64,000 nucleotides of DNA, from contig CAVYPZ010000003.1 in NCBI GenBank assembly GCA_963770535.1, positions 2,480,001 through 2,544,000 on the forward strand, given 5' to 3'. Each line of letters starts with the position of its first letter. Position 1 is the stretch's first letter. The translations under genes and the position numbers were made by a program. Under the pieces are notes generated by a model that did not search any database, was not told the DNA's origin, and saw nothing but the letters and a program-made list of their open reading frames with translations. Source of the DNA: RYN-230 sp963770535 (lineage in GTDB: Bacteria; Actinomycetota; Actinomycetes; Streptosporangiales; Streptosporangiaceae). Below are positions 43,574 through 53,500 of this stretch, piece by piece.

Positions 43574-44350
43574 TCAGTTACTGAACGGGATGTTGTGGCC
43601 GGTGATGTGGACCAGGGCACCCTGGGACGTGAGCGTGACGCTCTGCAGCGTCATGCCCATGGGCAGGTTGGGCAGCGGGATCGTGAAGTCGCCCAGGCCG
43701 CCCAGGAGGGAGGTCGGGAGCCCGCCCGCCGAGATGAGCCTGACGTGGATCTTGCCACCCGACTCGGTCACCCGGGCCACCCCGCTGCCGGAGAAGATGC
43801 CGGCCACGTTCGCGGTGATCTTCGCCTCGTCGTCGCTGATCCTGGCGATCTTCAGGTCGGCTACGCCGGCGGCGCTGGACCCGGCCTTGGCCAGGTTGCC
43901 GAACGTGATCAGGCCGGTGCCGTCGATGGCGGACACGGTGCCGCTGGTGAAGCCGGAGTTGAGCCTGATGTTACTGAGTGTCGCGTTGATGTCATCGATC
44001 GTCACGGGGCCGGCCTTCTCGCCGTTGGCCGTGATGTGGACGTCCTTGAAGTCGCGGGCGGCCACCTGGGTGAGGAACGGGAAGCCCTGGATCGACACGT
44101 CGGGCTTGCTGCTGAAGCCCTGCTTCTGGATCTGGGTGGCGAACTGGCTGTCCGCATAGCGGACGGCCACCCGGTCGACGACGACGAACAGGCCGGCCAG
44201 CACCACCACGATGATGAGCAGGATCATTGGCCAGCGGCGGCGGCGCCGCCGGGGCGTGCGCGTGTCCCGCCCCCCGGGCTCGCTGATGAGGCCGCCATAA
44301 CCGTCGTTCCCGTGCTGGATCGGCAGGCGCTGCGTCGGGTATTCGCTCAC
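43574..44350 (-). CDS. LmeA/DUF2993 family phospholipid-binding protein
   Basis: 258 aa. A basic cytoplasmic N-terminus (RTPRRRRRRWP) and a single anchor (MILLIIVVVLAGLFVVVDRV, ~50-70) are followed by an extracytoplasmic DUF2993 domain (PDVSIQGFPFLTQVAARDFK and VHITANGEKAG) as in LmeA, which affects lipomannan/envelope assembly in mycobacteria. GTG 44350 is the best start; no ATG occurs near the conserved region. Next to a kinase relic and the FHA ABC exporter. Confidence 0.82.
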   Translation of the reverse strand: MSEYPTQRLPIQHGNDGYGGLISEPGGRDTRTPRRRRRRWPMILLIIVVVLAGLFVVVDRVAVRYADSQFATQIQKQGFSSKPDVSIQGFPFLTQVAARDFKDVHITANGEKAGPVTIDDINATLSNIRLNSGFTSGTVSAIDGTGLITFGNLAKAGSSAAGVADLKIARISDDEAKITANVAGIFSGSGVARVTESGGKIHVRLISAGGLPTSLLGGLGDFTIPLPNLPMGMTLQSVTLTSQGALVHITGHNIPFSN

Positions 44351-44523
44351 GGAAGCCGCCAGGTGCTCGTGTCCCGGCCCGGTGCCAGGCAGCGTTTCGC
44401 AAATGTTATGACATGACCGCCCGGGACGCAGGCGCCGCGGAACCGCGGCCTGCCCGCGACGGGCTATACCTGCCGCTATCCTCCCTGGCCGCAGGCGTCT
44501 TATCCAGCTTTCTGGGAATCGGA

Positions 44524-44766
44524 TTATCCCAGCTGGGATACATTTACGGCCTCCAGGCACGATGTCCACGGCCCGCCGGATGGCCAGCGGCCCCCGGAGC
44601 AGGGGAGCCTGCGCACGTCCGGGCCGGACATGCAGCGCATGGCGAGGACCAGCACGCCGTCCGTCCCGCCCGCCGCGAGGACCGGGATGACGTTCGGGTG
44701 GCCCGCTGCGAGGACCGGGATGACGTTCGGGTGGCCCGCTGCGCGGAAAGTCTTCGTTCCGGGCAT
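44524..44766 (-). pseudogene. Ser/Thr protein kinase relic with internal 33-bp duplication
   Basis: The minus strand reads AAGHPNVIPVLAAG twice in tandem, then GTDGVLVLAMRCMSGPDVRRL. This matches the N-lobe of the intact kinase at 57528 (VDHPNIIPIFEAGEANGVLF, AMRFVHGPNVQEL). In the next frame GPLAIRRAVDIV follows, equivalent to GPLPAARACHIIT. No P-loop, HRD or DFG part survives, so this is a ~70-residue fragment with a frameshift. The duplication is a perfect 33-bp direct repeat at 44675-44707 and 44708-44740. Confidence 0.72.
44675..44740. repeat. 33-bp tandem duplication
   Basis: Two adjacent identical 33-base units (44675-44707, 44708-44740) beginning GCGAGGACCGGGATGACG. They duplicate the HPN-strand segment of the kinase relic. 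The remainder of the gap between LmeA and the FHA exporter (44351-44876) has no other gene. Confidence 0.88.
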
Positions 44767-44864
44767 TTAAGACATATGTATACCGCCTAAAACCGGGCAA
44801 AGACTGTGAAACCCTCACAGGCCGGATGCGGAGGGCCGCTATATTACCTCGGGTTGAATCGCCA

Positions 44865-44877
44865 TACACTAGGCCAA
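44865..44877 (+). promoter_or_regulatory. -10 element of the FHA ABC exporter, leaderless
   Basis: TACACT (44865-44870) ends six bases before the ATG at 44877, which predicts transcription starting at the start codon. No ribosome site precedes the ATG and no good -35 was found. Confidence 0.45.
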
Positions 44878-47231
44878 TGAACGACCGTCTCGTGTCGCCG
44901 CCGGACGCCCCGGTGCTTGTGGTGAAGACCCAGGGATCCGACCAGACGCTGCGTGCTGGCTCGCACTACCGGGTCGGCCGTGACCCTCAGTCCGACATCG
45001 TGATCAACGACTCCCGCGTCTCCTGGCGGCACGCCGTGCTCCGGGTCGACCGTGACGCCTGGATCCTCGAGGACTCCGGCAGTACCAACGGGACCTTCCT
45101 CGGTACCCGGCGCATCGGCAAGGTTGAGATCGGCCAGAGCTGCATCCTGCGCCTCGGTCATCCCGATGACGGGCCGGTGATGATGTGCTCGGTGAACCGG
45201 CCCGCGGCCGGGGGCGCCGGGAGCACCGCCCTGAATACCGGGATGAGCAGTGTGGACCGCCGCCCGACCTCGGTGAGGCGCGCGCCCACCCGGCTGCTGC
45301 GCATCGGCCGGGCCCCGGAGAACGACCTGGTGGTCCCCGACCTCAGCGTGTCCCGCGTGCACGCGGAGCTGCGCAACCTCGGCGGCCGGTACGAGATCGC
45401 CGACCTGGGCAGCCACAACGGCACGTTCGTGAACGGCCAGCGGATCACGAGTCCCACCACGGTGACCGAGCAGGACCTGATCGGTATCGGCCGTGCCACC
45501 TTCCGCCTCTTCGGCGATGAGCTCCGCGAGTTCATCGACGAGGGCGATGTCACGTTCGTGGCCCAGGACCTCACGGTGCGCCTGTCCAGCGGCAAGGTGC
45601 TGCTCGACCACGTGAGCTTCCCGATCCCCGAGAGATCCCTGGTCGGGGTCATCGGCCCGAGCGGCGCCGGCAAGTCAACCCTGCTCGGCGCGCTGACCGG
45701 GACGCGCCCCGCGACCGAGGGCGCCGTCCTGTACGACAACCGCGACCTGTATACCCACTACGCCGAGCTGCGGCACCGGATCGGCCTGGTCCCGCAGGAC
45801 AACATCCTGCACGACCAGCTCAAGCCGAAACGCGCGCTCCGTTACGCCGCCGAGCTGCGGTTTCCCGGCGACACATCCGGGCCGGAACGTGAGCGCCGGG
45901 TGGATGAGGTCATCGACGAGCTCGCGCTCACCGCGCACTGCGGGACCCGGACCGGGGCCATGTCCGGCGGGCAGCAGAAGCGGGTCAACGTGGCACTCGA
46001 GCTGCTGACCAAGCCGTCACTGCTGTTCCTGGACGAGCCCACCTCCGGCCTGGACCCCGGGCTGGACAAGTCCGTGATGGAACTGATGAGCGGCCTGGCC
46101 AAGGACGGCCGGACCGTCATCATCGTCACGCACAGCGTGGCCAACCTCGGCGTATGCGACCGCCTGCTCGTGCTGGTCCCGGGCGGGCGCGTGGCCTTCT
46201 ACGGCCCGCCCGCCGAGGGGCTGCGCTACTTCGGCAAGACGGACTGGGCCGAGGTCTTCCAGGCTTTCGACGCCGAGCCGGACCGGGACTGGGCCGGGGA
46301 CTTCAGGCGGTCGCCGTGCTACGCCGAGTACGTGGCTGGCGGGCTGGCCCATCAGATCCCGGAGACCGACCGGCAGTCGCCGGGCCGGCCGCCCGCGCCA
46401 CGCGGCCCGCTGGCGCAGATCTCCACGCTGTGCCGGCGCTACCTGGCTGTCATCGCCTCCGATCGCAGCTACCTGGCCGTGCTGGCAATCATGCCGATCG
46501 TGATCGGGCTGCTGCTGCGGGCCGTCCCGGCGCCCGAGGGCCTGGCCGGCAAGCCGGGGACCAACGGCGACGCCGAGTCCCTGCTGCTGGTGCTGATCAT
46601 CGGGGCCTGTTTCATCGGGGCGGCCAACTCGGTACGCGAGCTCGTCAAGGAGCGGTCCATCTACGCCCGGGAACGGGCCGCCGGGCTCTCGTCCGGCACC
46701 TACCTGCTCTCCAAGATCATCGTTCTGGGGTTCATCAGCGGGATCCAGGCGCTGCTTCTCGTGGTCCTGGGCTTGTTCGGGCGGCAGATGCCCGCCCATG
46801 GCTCCCTGCTGAAGTCGCTGCCGCTGGTGGAGATAGTCCTCGCGATCGTGGTGCTGTCGCTCGCCTCGATGGCCCTGGGGCTGCTGATTTCCTCGATCGT
46901 GAGCACATCCGAGAAGGCCATGCCGCTGCTGGTGATGCTGGCCATCGCGCAGGTCATCCTGTCCGGCGGGGTGCTGCCGCTCAACGGGAAGATCGGGCTG
47001 AACCAGCTGTCCTGGATCGCGCCGTCCCGGTGGGGGTTCGCGTCCACCGCCTCCACGGTCAAACTGAACGTGATCTCGCCCCCGGTCAGCGGGCTCCCCG
47101 ACCCGGTCTGGGATCACAAACCAGCCGTCTGGCTGATGGACATGGGGTTGATGGTGCTGCTCTCCCTGGTGTTCACCCTCGTCGCCTGGCGTCGCCTGGT
47201 CGGGCTCAGCCCGGGCCGGAAGCGGCGCTGA
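44877..47231 (+). CDS. ABC exporter with two FHA domains (Rv1747-like)
   Basis: 784 aa. FHA1 at ~25-110 (YRVGRDPQSDIVINDSRVSW, GSTNGTFLG), FHA2 at ~138-225 (LRIGRAPENDLVVPDLSVSR, GSHNGTFVNG), both keeping the phosphothreonine-reading Arg, Ser and Asn. ABC ATPase: Walker A GPSGAGKST (~260), signature MSGGQQKRVNV (~362), Walker B LLFLDEPTSGLD. Six-helix ABC-2 membrane half from ~520. In mycobacteria Rv1747 is phosphorylated by a Ser/Thr kinase and exports envelope lipids. Starting from ATG 44877; upstream residues of the longer frame are not conserved-looking. Confidence 0.92.
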   Translation: MNDRLVSPPDAPVLVVKTQGSDQTLRAGSHYRVGRDPQSDIVINDSRVSWRHAVLRVDRDAWILEDSGSTNGTFLGTRRIGKVEIGQSCILRLGHPDDGPVMMCSVNRPAAGGAGSTALNTGMSSVDRRPTSVRRAPTRLLRIGRAPENDLVVPDLSVSRVHAELRNLGGRYEIADLGSHNGTFVNGQRITSPTTVTEQDLIGIGRATFRLFGDELREFIDEGDVTFVAQDLTVRLSSGKVLLDHVSFPIPERSLVGVIGPSGAGKSTLLGALTGTRPATEGAVLYDNRDLYTHYAELRHRIGLVPQDNILHDQLKPKRALRYAAELRFPGDTSGPERERRVDEVIDELALTAHCGTRTGAMSGGQQKRVNVALELLTKPSLLFLDEPTSGLDPGLDKSVMELMSGLAKDGRTVIIVTHSVANLGVCDRLLVLVPGGRVAFYGPPAEGLRYFGKTDWAEVFQAFDAEPDRDWAGDFRRSPCYAEYVAGGLAHQIPETDRQSPGRPPAPRGPLAQISTLCRRYLAVIASDRSYLAVLAIMPIVIGLLLRAVPAPEGLAGKPGTNGDAESLLLVLIIGACFIGAANSVRELVKERSIYARERAAGLSSGTYLLSKIIVLGFISGIQALLLVVLGLFGRQMPAHGSLLKSLPLVEIVLAIVVLSLASMALGLLISSIVSTSEKAMPLLVMLAIAQVILSGGVLPLNGKIGLNQLSWIAPSRWGFASTASTVKLNVISPPVSGLPDPVWDHKPAVWLMDMGLMVLLSLVFTLVAWRRLVGLSPGRKRR

Positions 47232-47280
47232 GAAGGTCCCGCGGCGCTGTGGCTGCCGGCCCGGGTGAAACGATCGTCAG

Positions 47281-49848
47281 GTGACGACGCCCGAGCCGAT
47301 CCCCCAGCCACCGGGGCCGGCTGCCCCCGGCGGGCGGCCCGGCCCGGGGCTCGCCCCGGCCCAGGCTGGTGGCGCCGTCCCTCCAGGCGGCGGGCCGGCT
47401 GGTGCCGGGCCTGATGGTGCCGGGCCGGATGGCGCCGTGCGGGCTGGTGCCGGGCCTGATGGTGCCGGGCCGGGGTCGGGCACCCCGGTGGTCGTCGAGG
47501 ATTACCCGGCCCGCAGGATCCGCCGCCCGGGTGACCTGCTGCGCTGCGCGGCCGCCTGGTTCGGGATAGCCGTCCTGGTCGCGGCGGGCCTGCTGGCCAA
47601 GGCCACCACCAACGGCGTGGAGACCGACGTCGTGCACGCGAGCCGCCGGCTGCCGGGCGAGGTGGTGTCCACGCTCCGCGTCCTGGCCATCCTGGTCCTG
47701 GTGCTGCTGCCAGTGGCCCTCGCGGTCCGGCAGCTGGTCCGCCGCCAGGCCCAGCGGCTGGCCGAGGCGGTGGTCACCGGCGTGGCCACGGCCGTCGTGG
47801 TTGGCCTGGCCGGGCTCGCTCTGCGCAGCGGCATCGGTGACCAGCTCTACCGGGCGATCGCCATGTCCTCAGCGGGCGCTAGACACTTTGCCCTGCTCGA
47901 CGGCTACCTGGCCGGGCTGGTGGCCTACACCACGATCATCGACCTGAGCGGGCGGCCCCGCTGGCGCAACGCGCTGTGGCTGACGCTCGGGGTGTACGCG
48001 GTGGCGAGCCTGGCCACCTTGCGGACCACCGTGCTCTCGGTGCTCATCACGCTCCTGCTGGGCCGGGCGATCGGGCTCGCGGTGCGCTACGCCGCGGGTT
48101 CGATGTCCCAGCGGCCCACTGCCCAGGCGATCGCGGCCGCTCTCGCCTCGGCGAGCGTGGCAGTGACGGAACTGCGCCGGGAGGACGCGGCAGGTCCAGC
48201 GTCGCGGCGCTACGCCGCGGTCATCCGGGGCGGCGAGCGGCTCGACGTCCAGGTGTTCGACCGTGACCAGCAGGCGGCGGGAGCGCTCTACCGCGTGTAC
48301 CGGCTGATCCGGCTGCGCGGGCAGGTCTCCCGGCGGACGCCGCTCACCACCGACCGGGCTGCGGAGTGGACGGCGCTGCTCACGTACGCGGTGGAGGACG
48401 CCGGGGTGCCCACCCCCCGGCTGCGTGCCCTGCTGCGGGTCGGCCCGGAAGCTCTCGCGCTGGCCACCGAGGAGCACGGCGGGACCGCCCTGGCCGACCT
48501 GGCCGGGACGCTCACCGATACGCAGCTGGAATCGGTGTGGGACTCGGTGGACCGGCTGCACGTCCACCGGGTCGCGCACCGCTCGCTGACCGCCGACCGG
48601 ATCCTTCTCGACGATGATGGCCAGGTCGTCCTGCTCGACCCGGGAGGCGGCGACGTGGCCGCCAGCGATCTCCAGCTCCGGCTGGACCTGTGCCAGCTGC
48701 TCGCCGAGCTGGCCGCGCTGGTCGGGCCGGGCCGCGCCGCCGACCTGGCGCTCCGCAAGCTCGGGCCGTCCGGGGTGGTAACCCTGGTCCCGCTCTTGCA
48801 GCCGGTGGCGCTGGCCCGCTCCACCAGGTCCGCGCTGCGCCGGGACAAGGACGTGCTGCCTGCCCTCCGCAAGCGGCTGCTGGCTGCCGCGCCCCAGGAC
48901 GCAGCCGAGGTCCCGCCCGTACAGCTGGAGCGCGTCAGGCTCCGCACCCTGGTCACGCTGGTGGCCACGATCCTCGCGGGCTACCTGCTGATCGTCCAGC
49001 TGGGGCGGGTCAACTTCGCGACGCTGTTCCGCCAGGCCAGCCCGCTGTGGATCCTGGCCGGCCTGGGCCTGTCGGTGCTGACCTACGTCGCCGCCGCATG
49101 GTCGCTGTCGGGGTTCGTGACGGAGCCGCTGAACTTCATCCGGACCATGCTGGCCCAGGTGGCAGGGTCGTTTGTCACCCTGGTGACGCCCGCCGCGGTC
49201 GGCGGTGCCGCGCTCAACGTCCGCTACCTCCAGCGCAACAAGGTCCCGCCAGCGGTGGCGGCCGCCAGCGTCGGGGTCGCGCAGGTGGTGGCGTTCGTCC
49301 TGCACATCACGCTGCTGGTCGTCTTCGTGGCCATCACCGGCGCACGCAGCCATTCGCTGCGCCCGCCCACCTGGGTCTACTTCGTGATAGCCGGGCTCGT
49401 CGTGGCGGCGCTCGCGGTGGCGGCGGTACCGCGCGGCCGGCAGCTGCTGCGCGCCCGGCTCGCCCCGACCCTGGGCCAGGTGCTGCCCCGCCTGCTCGAG
49501 GTCCTCCAGCAGCCGCGCAAACTGGCCGAGGGCATCGGCGGGGCGCTCATGCTCACCGCCTGCTACATCCTGTGCCTGGACGCCTGCGTGCGCGCGTTCG
49601 GCGGCTCCCTCACGCTCACCAGCGCCGCCGTGGTCTACCTGACCGGAAGCGCCCTGGGCTCGGTGGTGCCCACGCCCGGCGGGCTCGGGGCGGTCGAGGC
49701 CGCGCTGGCGGCCGGGCTCACGGCGGCCGGGATGGCGGCGGCCACCGCGGTCAGCGCGGTGCTGCTGTTCCGGCTGCTCACGTTCTGGCTGCCCGTCCCG
49801 GTGGGCTGGGCCGCCTTCACCTACCTGCGGCGGCGCCAGGCCCTCTGA
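47281..49848 (+). CDS. Lysyl-PG-synthase-type flippase-like membrane protein with internal kinase-like domain
   Basis: 855 aa. Residues 1-70 are a Gly/Pro-rich tail with GAGPDGA repeats. ~85-280: six hydrophobic helices. ~310-545: soluble segment with kinase echoes: HRSLTADRILLDDDGQVVLLD at ~433-453 resembles HRDLKxxNIL...DFG but lacks the catalytic Asp. ~555-850: the LPG_synthase_TM/UPF0104 unit (VNFATLFRQASPLWILAGLG, TPAAVGGAALNVRYLQRNK, GSVVPTPGGLGAVEAALAAG). Likely moves or modifies envelope lipids. GTG start at 47281, 49 bp after the FHA exporter, so probably co-transcribed. Confidence 0.85.
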   Translation: MTTPEPIPQPPGPAAPGGRPGPGLAPAQAGGAVPPGGGPAGAGPDGAGPDGAVRAGAGPDGAGPGSGTPVVVEDYPARRIRRPGDLLRCAAAWFGIAVLVAAGLLAKATTNGVETDVVHASRRLPGEVVSTLRVLAILVLVLLPVALAVRQLVRRQAQRLAEAVVTGVATAVVVGLAGLALRSGIGDQLYRAIAMSSAGARHFALLDGYLAGLVAYTTIIDLSGRPRWRNALWLTLGVYAVASLATLRTTVLSVLITLLLGRAIGLAVRYAAGSMSQRPTAQAIAAALASASVAVTELRREDAAGPASRRYAAVIRGGERLDVQVFDRDQQAAGALYRVYRLIRLRGQVSRRTPLTTDRAAEWTALLTYAVEDAGVPTPRLRALLRVGPEALALATEEHGGTALADLAGTLTDTQLESVWDSVDRLHVHRVAHRSLTADRILLDDDGQVVLLDPGGGDVAASDLQLRLDLCQLLAELAALVGPGRAADLALRKLGPSGVVTLVPLLQPVALARSTRSALRRDKDVLPALRKRLLAAAPQDAAEVPPVQLERVRLRTLVTLVATILAGYLLIVQLGRVNFATLFRQASPLWILAGLGLSVLTYVAAAWSLSGFVTEPLNFIRTMLAQVAGSFVTLVTPAAVGGAALNVRYLQRNKVPPAVAAASVGVAQVVAFVLHITLLVVFVAITGARSHSLRPPTWVYFVIAGLVVAALAVAAVPRGRQLLRARLAPTLGQVLPRLLEVLQQPRKLAEGIGGALMLTACYILCLDACVRAFGGSLTLTSAAVVYLTGSALGSVVPTPGGLGAVEAALAAGLTAAGMAAATAVSAVLLFRLLTFWLPVPVGWAAFTYLRRRQAL

Positions 49849-49942
49849 GCGCGGGCCGGCGGCTGGGCGGGTGCCATTCGGCTACCGCCATGTGACTTTA
49901 GTCCCTCGTGCCCCGGCGCTGCACGGTGGCTCACTTAGGGGC

Positions 49943-50488
49943 ATGTTCGCGAGCCACGAGGTCGAGCTGAGCATGAGCTTCGCCCGGGCCCGGGCGAGGC
50001 TGGCCCTGCTCGGCAGGGAGGGGTGGCTGAGCGGGCCGTCGGCGAGGGCGTATGCCGAGGGGCTGGACGGCCTCATCCGGGTCGGCCCCTTCGGGGCGGT
50101 GCTCGGCGCATCCAAGCTGGTCCGGGTACAACTGCTGGAGCCGGTGCCGCGGCAGGACACCGTGGTGCTCCCGCTGCGCTGGGAGGCTACCGGGGCGGCC
50201 GGGCGGCTGTTCCCCGTCCTGGACGCCAACCTGGTGCTGACACCCGGCAGCGCGGATCGCAGCACGCTGGCGCTGACCGGTGCGTACCGCCCCCCGCTGG
50301 GCGGGGTGGGGGCGGTCCTCGACCGTGCTCTGCTCAACCGGGCGGCCGCCGCGACAATCAGGTCACTGGTGTGCCAGGCCGCGGACTGCCTGGCCGCCGA
50401 TGAGGCGGCACCGGGGCTCGCCTCCGCACGGGAGCCCGCCCGGCCTGAGCCCGCCCGCTGGCAGGCGGAACCGGAGGCCTCCGCCTGA
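49943..50488 (+). CDS. Conserved hypothetical protein, SRPBCC-like
   Basis: 181 aa, not firmly recognised. The run of strands (VVLPLRWEATG, LFPVLDANLVLTP, STLALTGAYRPPLGGVGAVL) followed by a C-terminal helix (DRALLNRAAAATIRSLVCQAADCL) has the look of a small SRPBCC/START-like ligand-binding fold. Start ATG 49943 with TAGGGGC just ahead; the residues from 49871 are not conserved-looking. Lies between the flippase-like gene and the FtsX-type ABC operon. Confidence 0.65.
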   Translation: MFASHEVELSMSFARARARLALLGREGWLSGPSARAYAEGLDGLIRVGPFGAVLGASKLVRVQLLEPVPRQDTVVLPLRWEATGAAGRLFPVLDANLVLTPGSADRSTLALTGAYRPPLGGVGAVLDRALLNRAAAATIRSLVCQAADCLAADEAAPGLASAREPARPEPARWQAEPEASA

Positions 50489-50591
50489 CCGTGACCTGAG
50501 GTGCGGGCCAGCCGTTGGCTGACGTGCGGCCGGGCCGTGTCCGGGTGGGCGGTGCTGCGCCCGCGGACGGGCTTGCCTAGGATCGCTCACC

Positions 50592-53500
50592 ATGACGGGG
50601 CTGCTCGGTGCACTGCGGGGATTGCTGCACCGCGCCGGGATATCACTGAACATCCTCGTGGTCGCGGTGGTGACGGTGGCTGCGGTCAGCATCGGGCCTG
50701 CTTACTACGCCGCGGCTCAGTCATCCGTCGTCCAGGACACCCTGGCCGCCGCGCCCGCCGCAGGCCGCGGCCTGGAGGTGACGCAGTCCGGCCCGGTCAA
50801 CGCCGTGAGCCAGCTGGTCCAGCAGGTCCAGGGACTGCTGGCCCAGTACCTCGGCGGCCAGGCCAACCTGGCCCGGCTGTTCGGGCCGCCGGTGACGGCC
50901 GCGGAGACCACGGTGCAGGCCGCCGGCCAGACCGTGCCCCTGGTCTACCGGGCCGGCGTCTGCGCCCATCTGCGCTTCACCTCCGGCCACTGCCCCCGCC
51001 TGCCGCGCCAGGTGGCGGTGAGCCAATCGCTGGCCTTCCTCCTGCACTGGCGCACCGGCCAGCGCATTGCCGTGCCCACCTGGGGTCATCTCGTGATCGC
51101 TGGCCAGTACCAGGTCACCGTGACCGCCGCCAGCACCCGGTACTGGTTTGACGCTTCCAGCCGCTACTTCCCCTACGAGACGGGGTACGGGCCGAGCCGG
51201 CCCGGCAACCCGTACGACGCGATGTTCACCCCGCTGGTCACGATGGCCGTGGTTCCGGGCAGCGTCCAGGGCACCGACTACGCCGACTTCTCGCTCAATC
51301 CCGCCCATGTCACCGGGCCCGACGTGGCACTGGTGCAAACCGCGGTCACCAGGCTCATCCTGAACCAGTCGCTGACCAATGGGGGCGCGACCACGACGAC
51401 ATCGCTGCCGGCCACCCTCGGCACGGTCCGGGCCAGCTGGCGGTCGATCGAGGTTCCGGTGGTCCTGATCACCGCACAGCTGCTGCTGCTGGCCTGGCTG
51501 CTGCTGTTCCTGATCGTCGCAGACGCCGCCGAGGCCCGGGGCCCTGAGGTGGCGCTGGCCAAGATGCGCGGCCGCGGCCGGTGGAGGACCCTCACGTTCG
51601 GCCTGGCCGAGCCGGTCCTCCTGCTCGCCGTGGCGCTGCCGCTCGGCGTGCTGGCTGGCTGGGTCATCACGGCCGGCCTCGGCCACATCCTGTTCCGCCC
51701 GGGCACTCCGGTCGGGCTGCCCGTCACGTGCTGGCTGGCGGCCGCGGTGGCGACGGCCGGCGGCCTGGTCGCGGTGGCGGCCACGGCCCGCAGGACACTG
51801 AGCCGGTCGGTGGTGGGGCAGTGGCAGCGGGCCAGCCGGAATGCGGCGCAGCGGGGCTGGGTGCTGGACGCCATCCTCATCACCGCGGCTGTGGCAGGAC
51901 TCATCGAGCTGCTGGTCAGCGGCCAGATCGGCTCGGCCCGCCGGGGCGTCCTCGGCCTGCTGCTGCCCGGGCTGCTCGGCATTGCCGTCGCGGTGGCCGC
52001 ATCCCGGCTGCTGATCATCGCGTGCCGGGCCGGGTTCGGGACAACCCGCCGCAGCGGCCGGATCGGCCCGTTCCTCGCCCTCCGGCATGTCGCGCGCCGG
52101 CCCGGCGGGATGCGGACCACGATCGTGCTCGCCACCGCGTTCGCCCTGGCCGGATTCGCCGCCGGGATCTGGTCGGTCAGCGTGGCCAACGTCAGGGCCG
52201 TGGCCGACGCCCGGGTCGGCGCGGATACGGTGCTCTCCGTCGTCCCGCCCGCCGGCCGTGACCTGGGCACGATCGTGGACCGGATCGATCCCGGCGGCCA
52301 GCGGGCCATGGCCGTGGACGAGTACGTCAACCTGTCCGGCAGCAGCGCCGGGCAGGTCCTGATGGGCGTCGACCCGCAGCGGTTCGCGCGCATCGCGGCC
52401 TGGCGGCCGGGCTGGGCTGCGGGGCGGCCGCTCAGCTCGCTCACATCCGCGCTGGACCCGCCTGCCCCTCCGCCGGTCGTGCTGCGCGGGAGCCAGGTGC
52501 GGGTCAGGTTCGACGCCCGCGCGGTCAGCCCCGCGGGCGGAAGCCTGGTCCTCAGCGTCTACGAGCAGGGTGTGCAGGCGGTCGGCCAGACTCCGGTCTA
52601 CCTGGGCCCGGTGAGCGGCTCACGCTCGGCCACCGCCGAGCTGACCGGCTGCCCGTGCCTGCTGGCCAACATCACCGTGTTCGCCCCGACACCCTCGGGC
52701 AACGTGATCAGCCCGACCGCGGTCACCGGATCTATCACCGTCACCAGCATCGACGTCCGGGCTGGCCATGGCCGGTGGACGCCAGTCAGCGCCGGGCTGA
52801 GCTCACCTGGCCGCTGGCGCCCCGGCGGCAGCCAGCCCGGCACGTCCGTCCGCCCGGGTCCGGGCGGCCTGGTCTGGTCGTTCAAATCCCTCCCCGGGGT
52901 GAATCCCACCGCGATCGTGGTGGACCGGCCCTACCCGCTGCCCGCCCTGGCCGCGCACGGCGTGCTGCCGGGCGGCGCGCACGGGGCGGAGGTCGCCGGC
53001 CTGGACAACAGCCCGTTGTTCGTCCGCCCGGTGGCCACGGCCGCCGCCATCCCGGGTGCGCCGTCCAACGGGGTCGTCGTCGACCGTGTCTTCGCGGAGC
53101 GGGCCGCGGGCGGCACGCCCGCCTACGCCAGTCAGCAGGTGTGGCTGGCCCCTGGAGCCCTGGCGCGGGTGCGGCCGGCGTTGCTCGCGGCTGGGGTGAG
53201 GATCATCGGGGACGTCAGCGCCGCATCGGTGCGGGCGCAGCTGATCCGGCAGGGACCGTCGCTGGCCACCGTGCTGTTCCTGGCCGACGCGGCGGCCGCG
53301 GCCGCGCTGGCCGCAGGGGCCGCCATCACCGGCCTGTACGCGTCGGGACGCAGGCGAAGGCATGAGTACGCCGCGCTTCTCGCCAGCCGTGTCCCGCGGC
53401 GCTCGATCCGGGTGTCGCTGCTGGCCGAGCAGGCCATCGTGCTCGGGTTCGGCGTGGTCATCGGGCTGGCCGCCGGTCTCGCGGCCACGCTGCTGGCGGT

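Noticed and set aside
41221..43584. A 787-residue open frame antisense to the KimA-like transporter.
   Set aside because: Dominated by Gln, His, Asp and Arg with no motif; it mirrors the membrane protein on the other strand.
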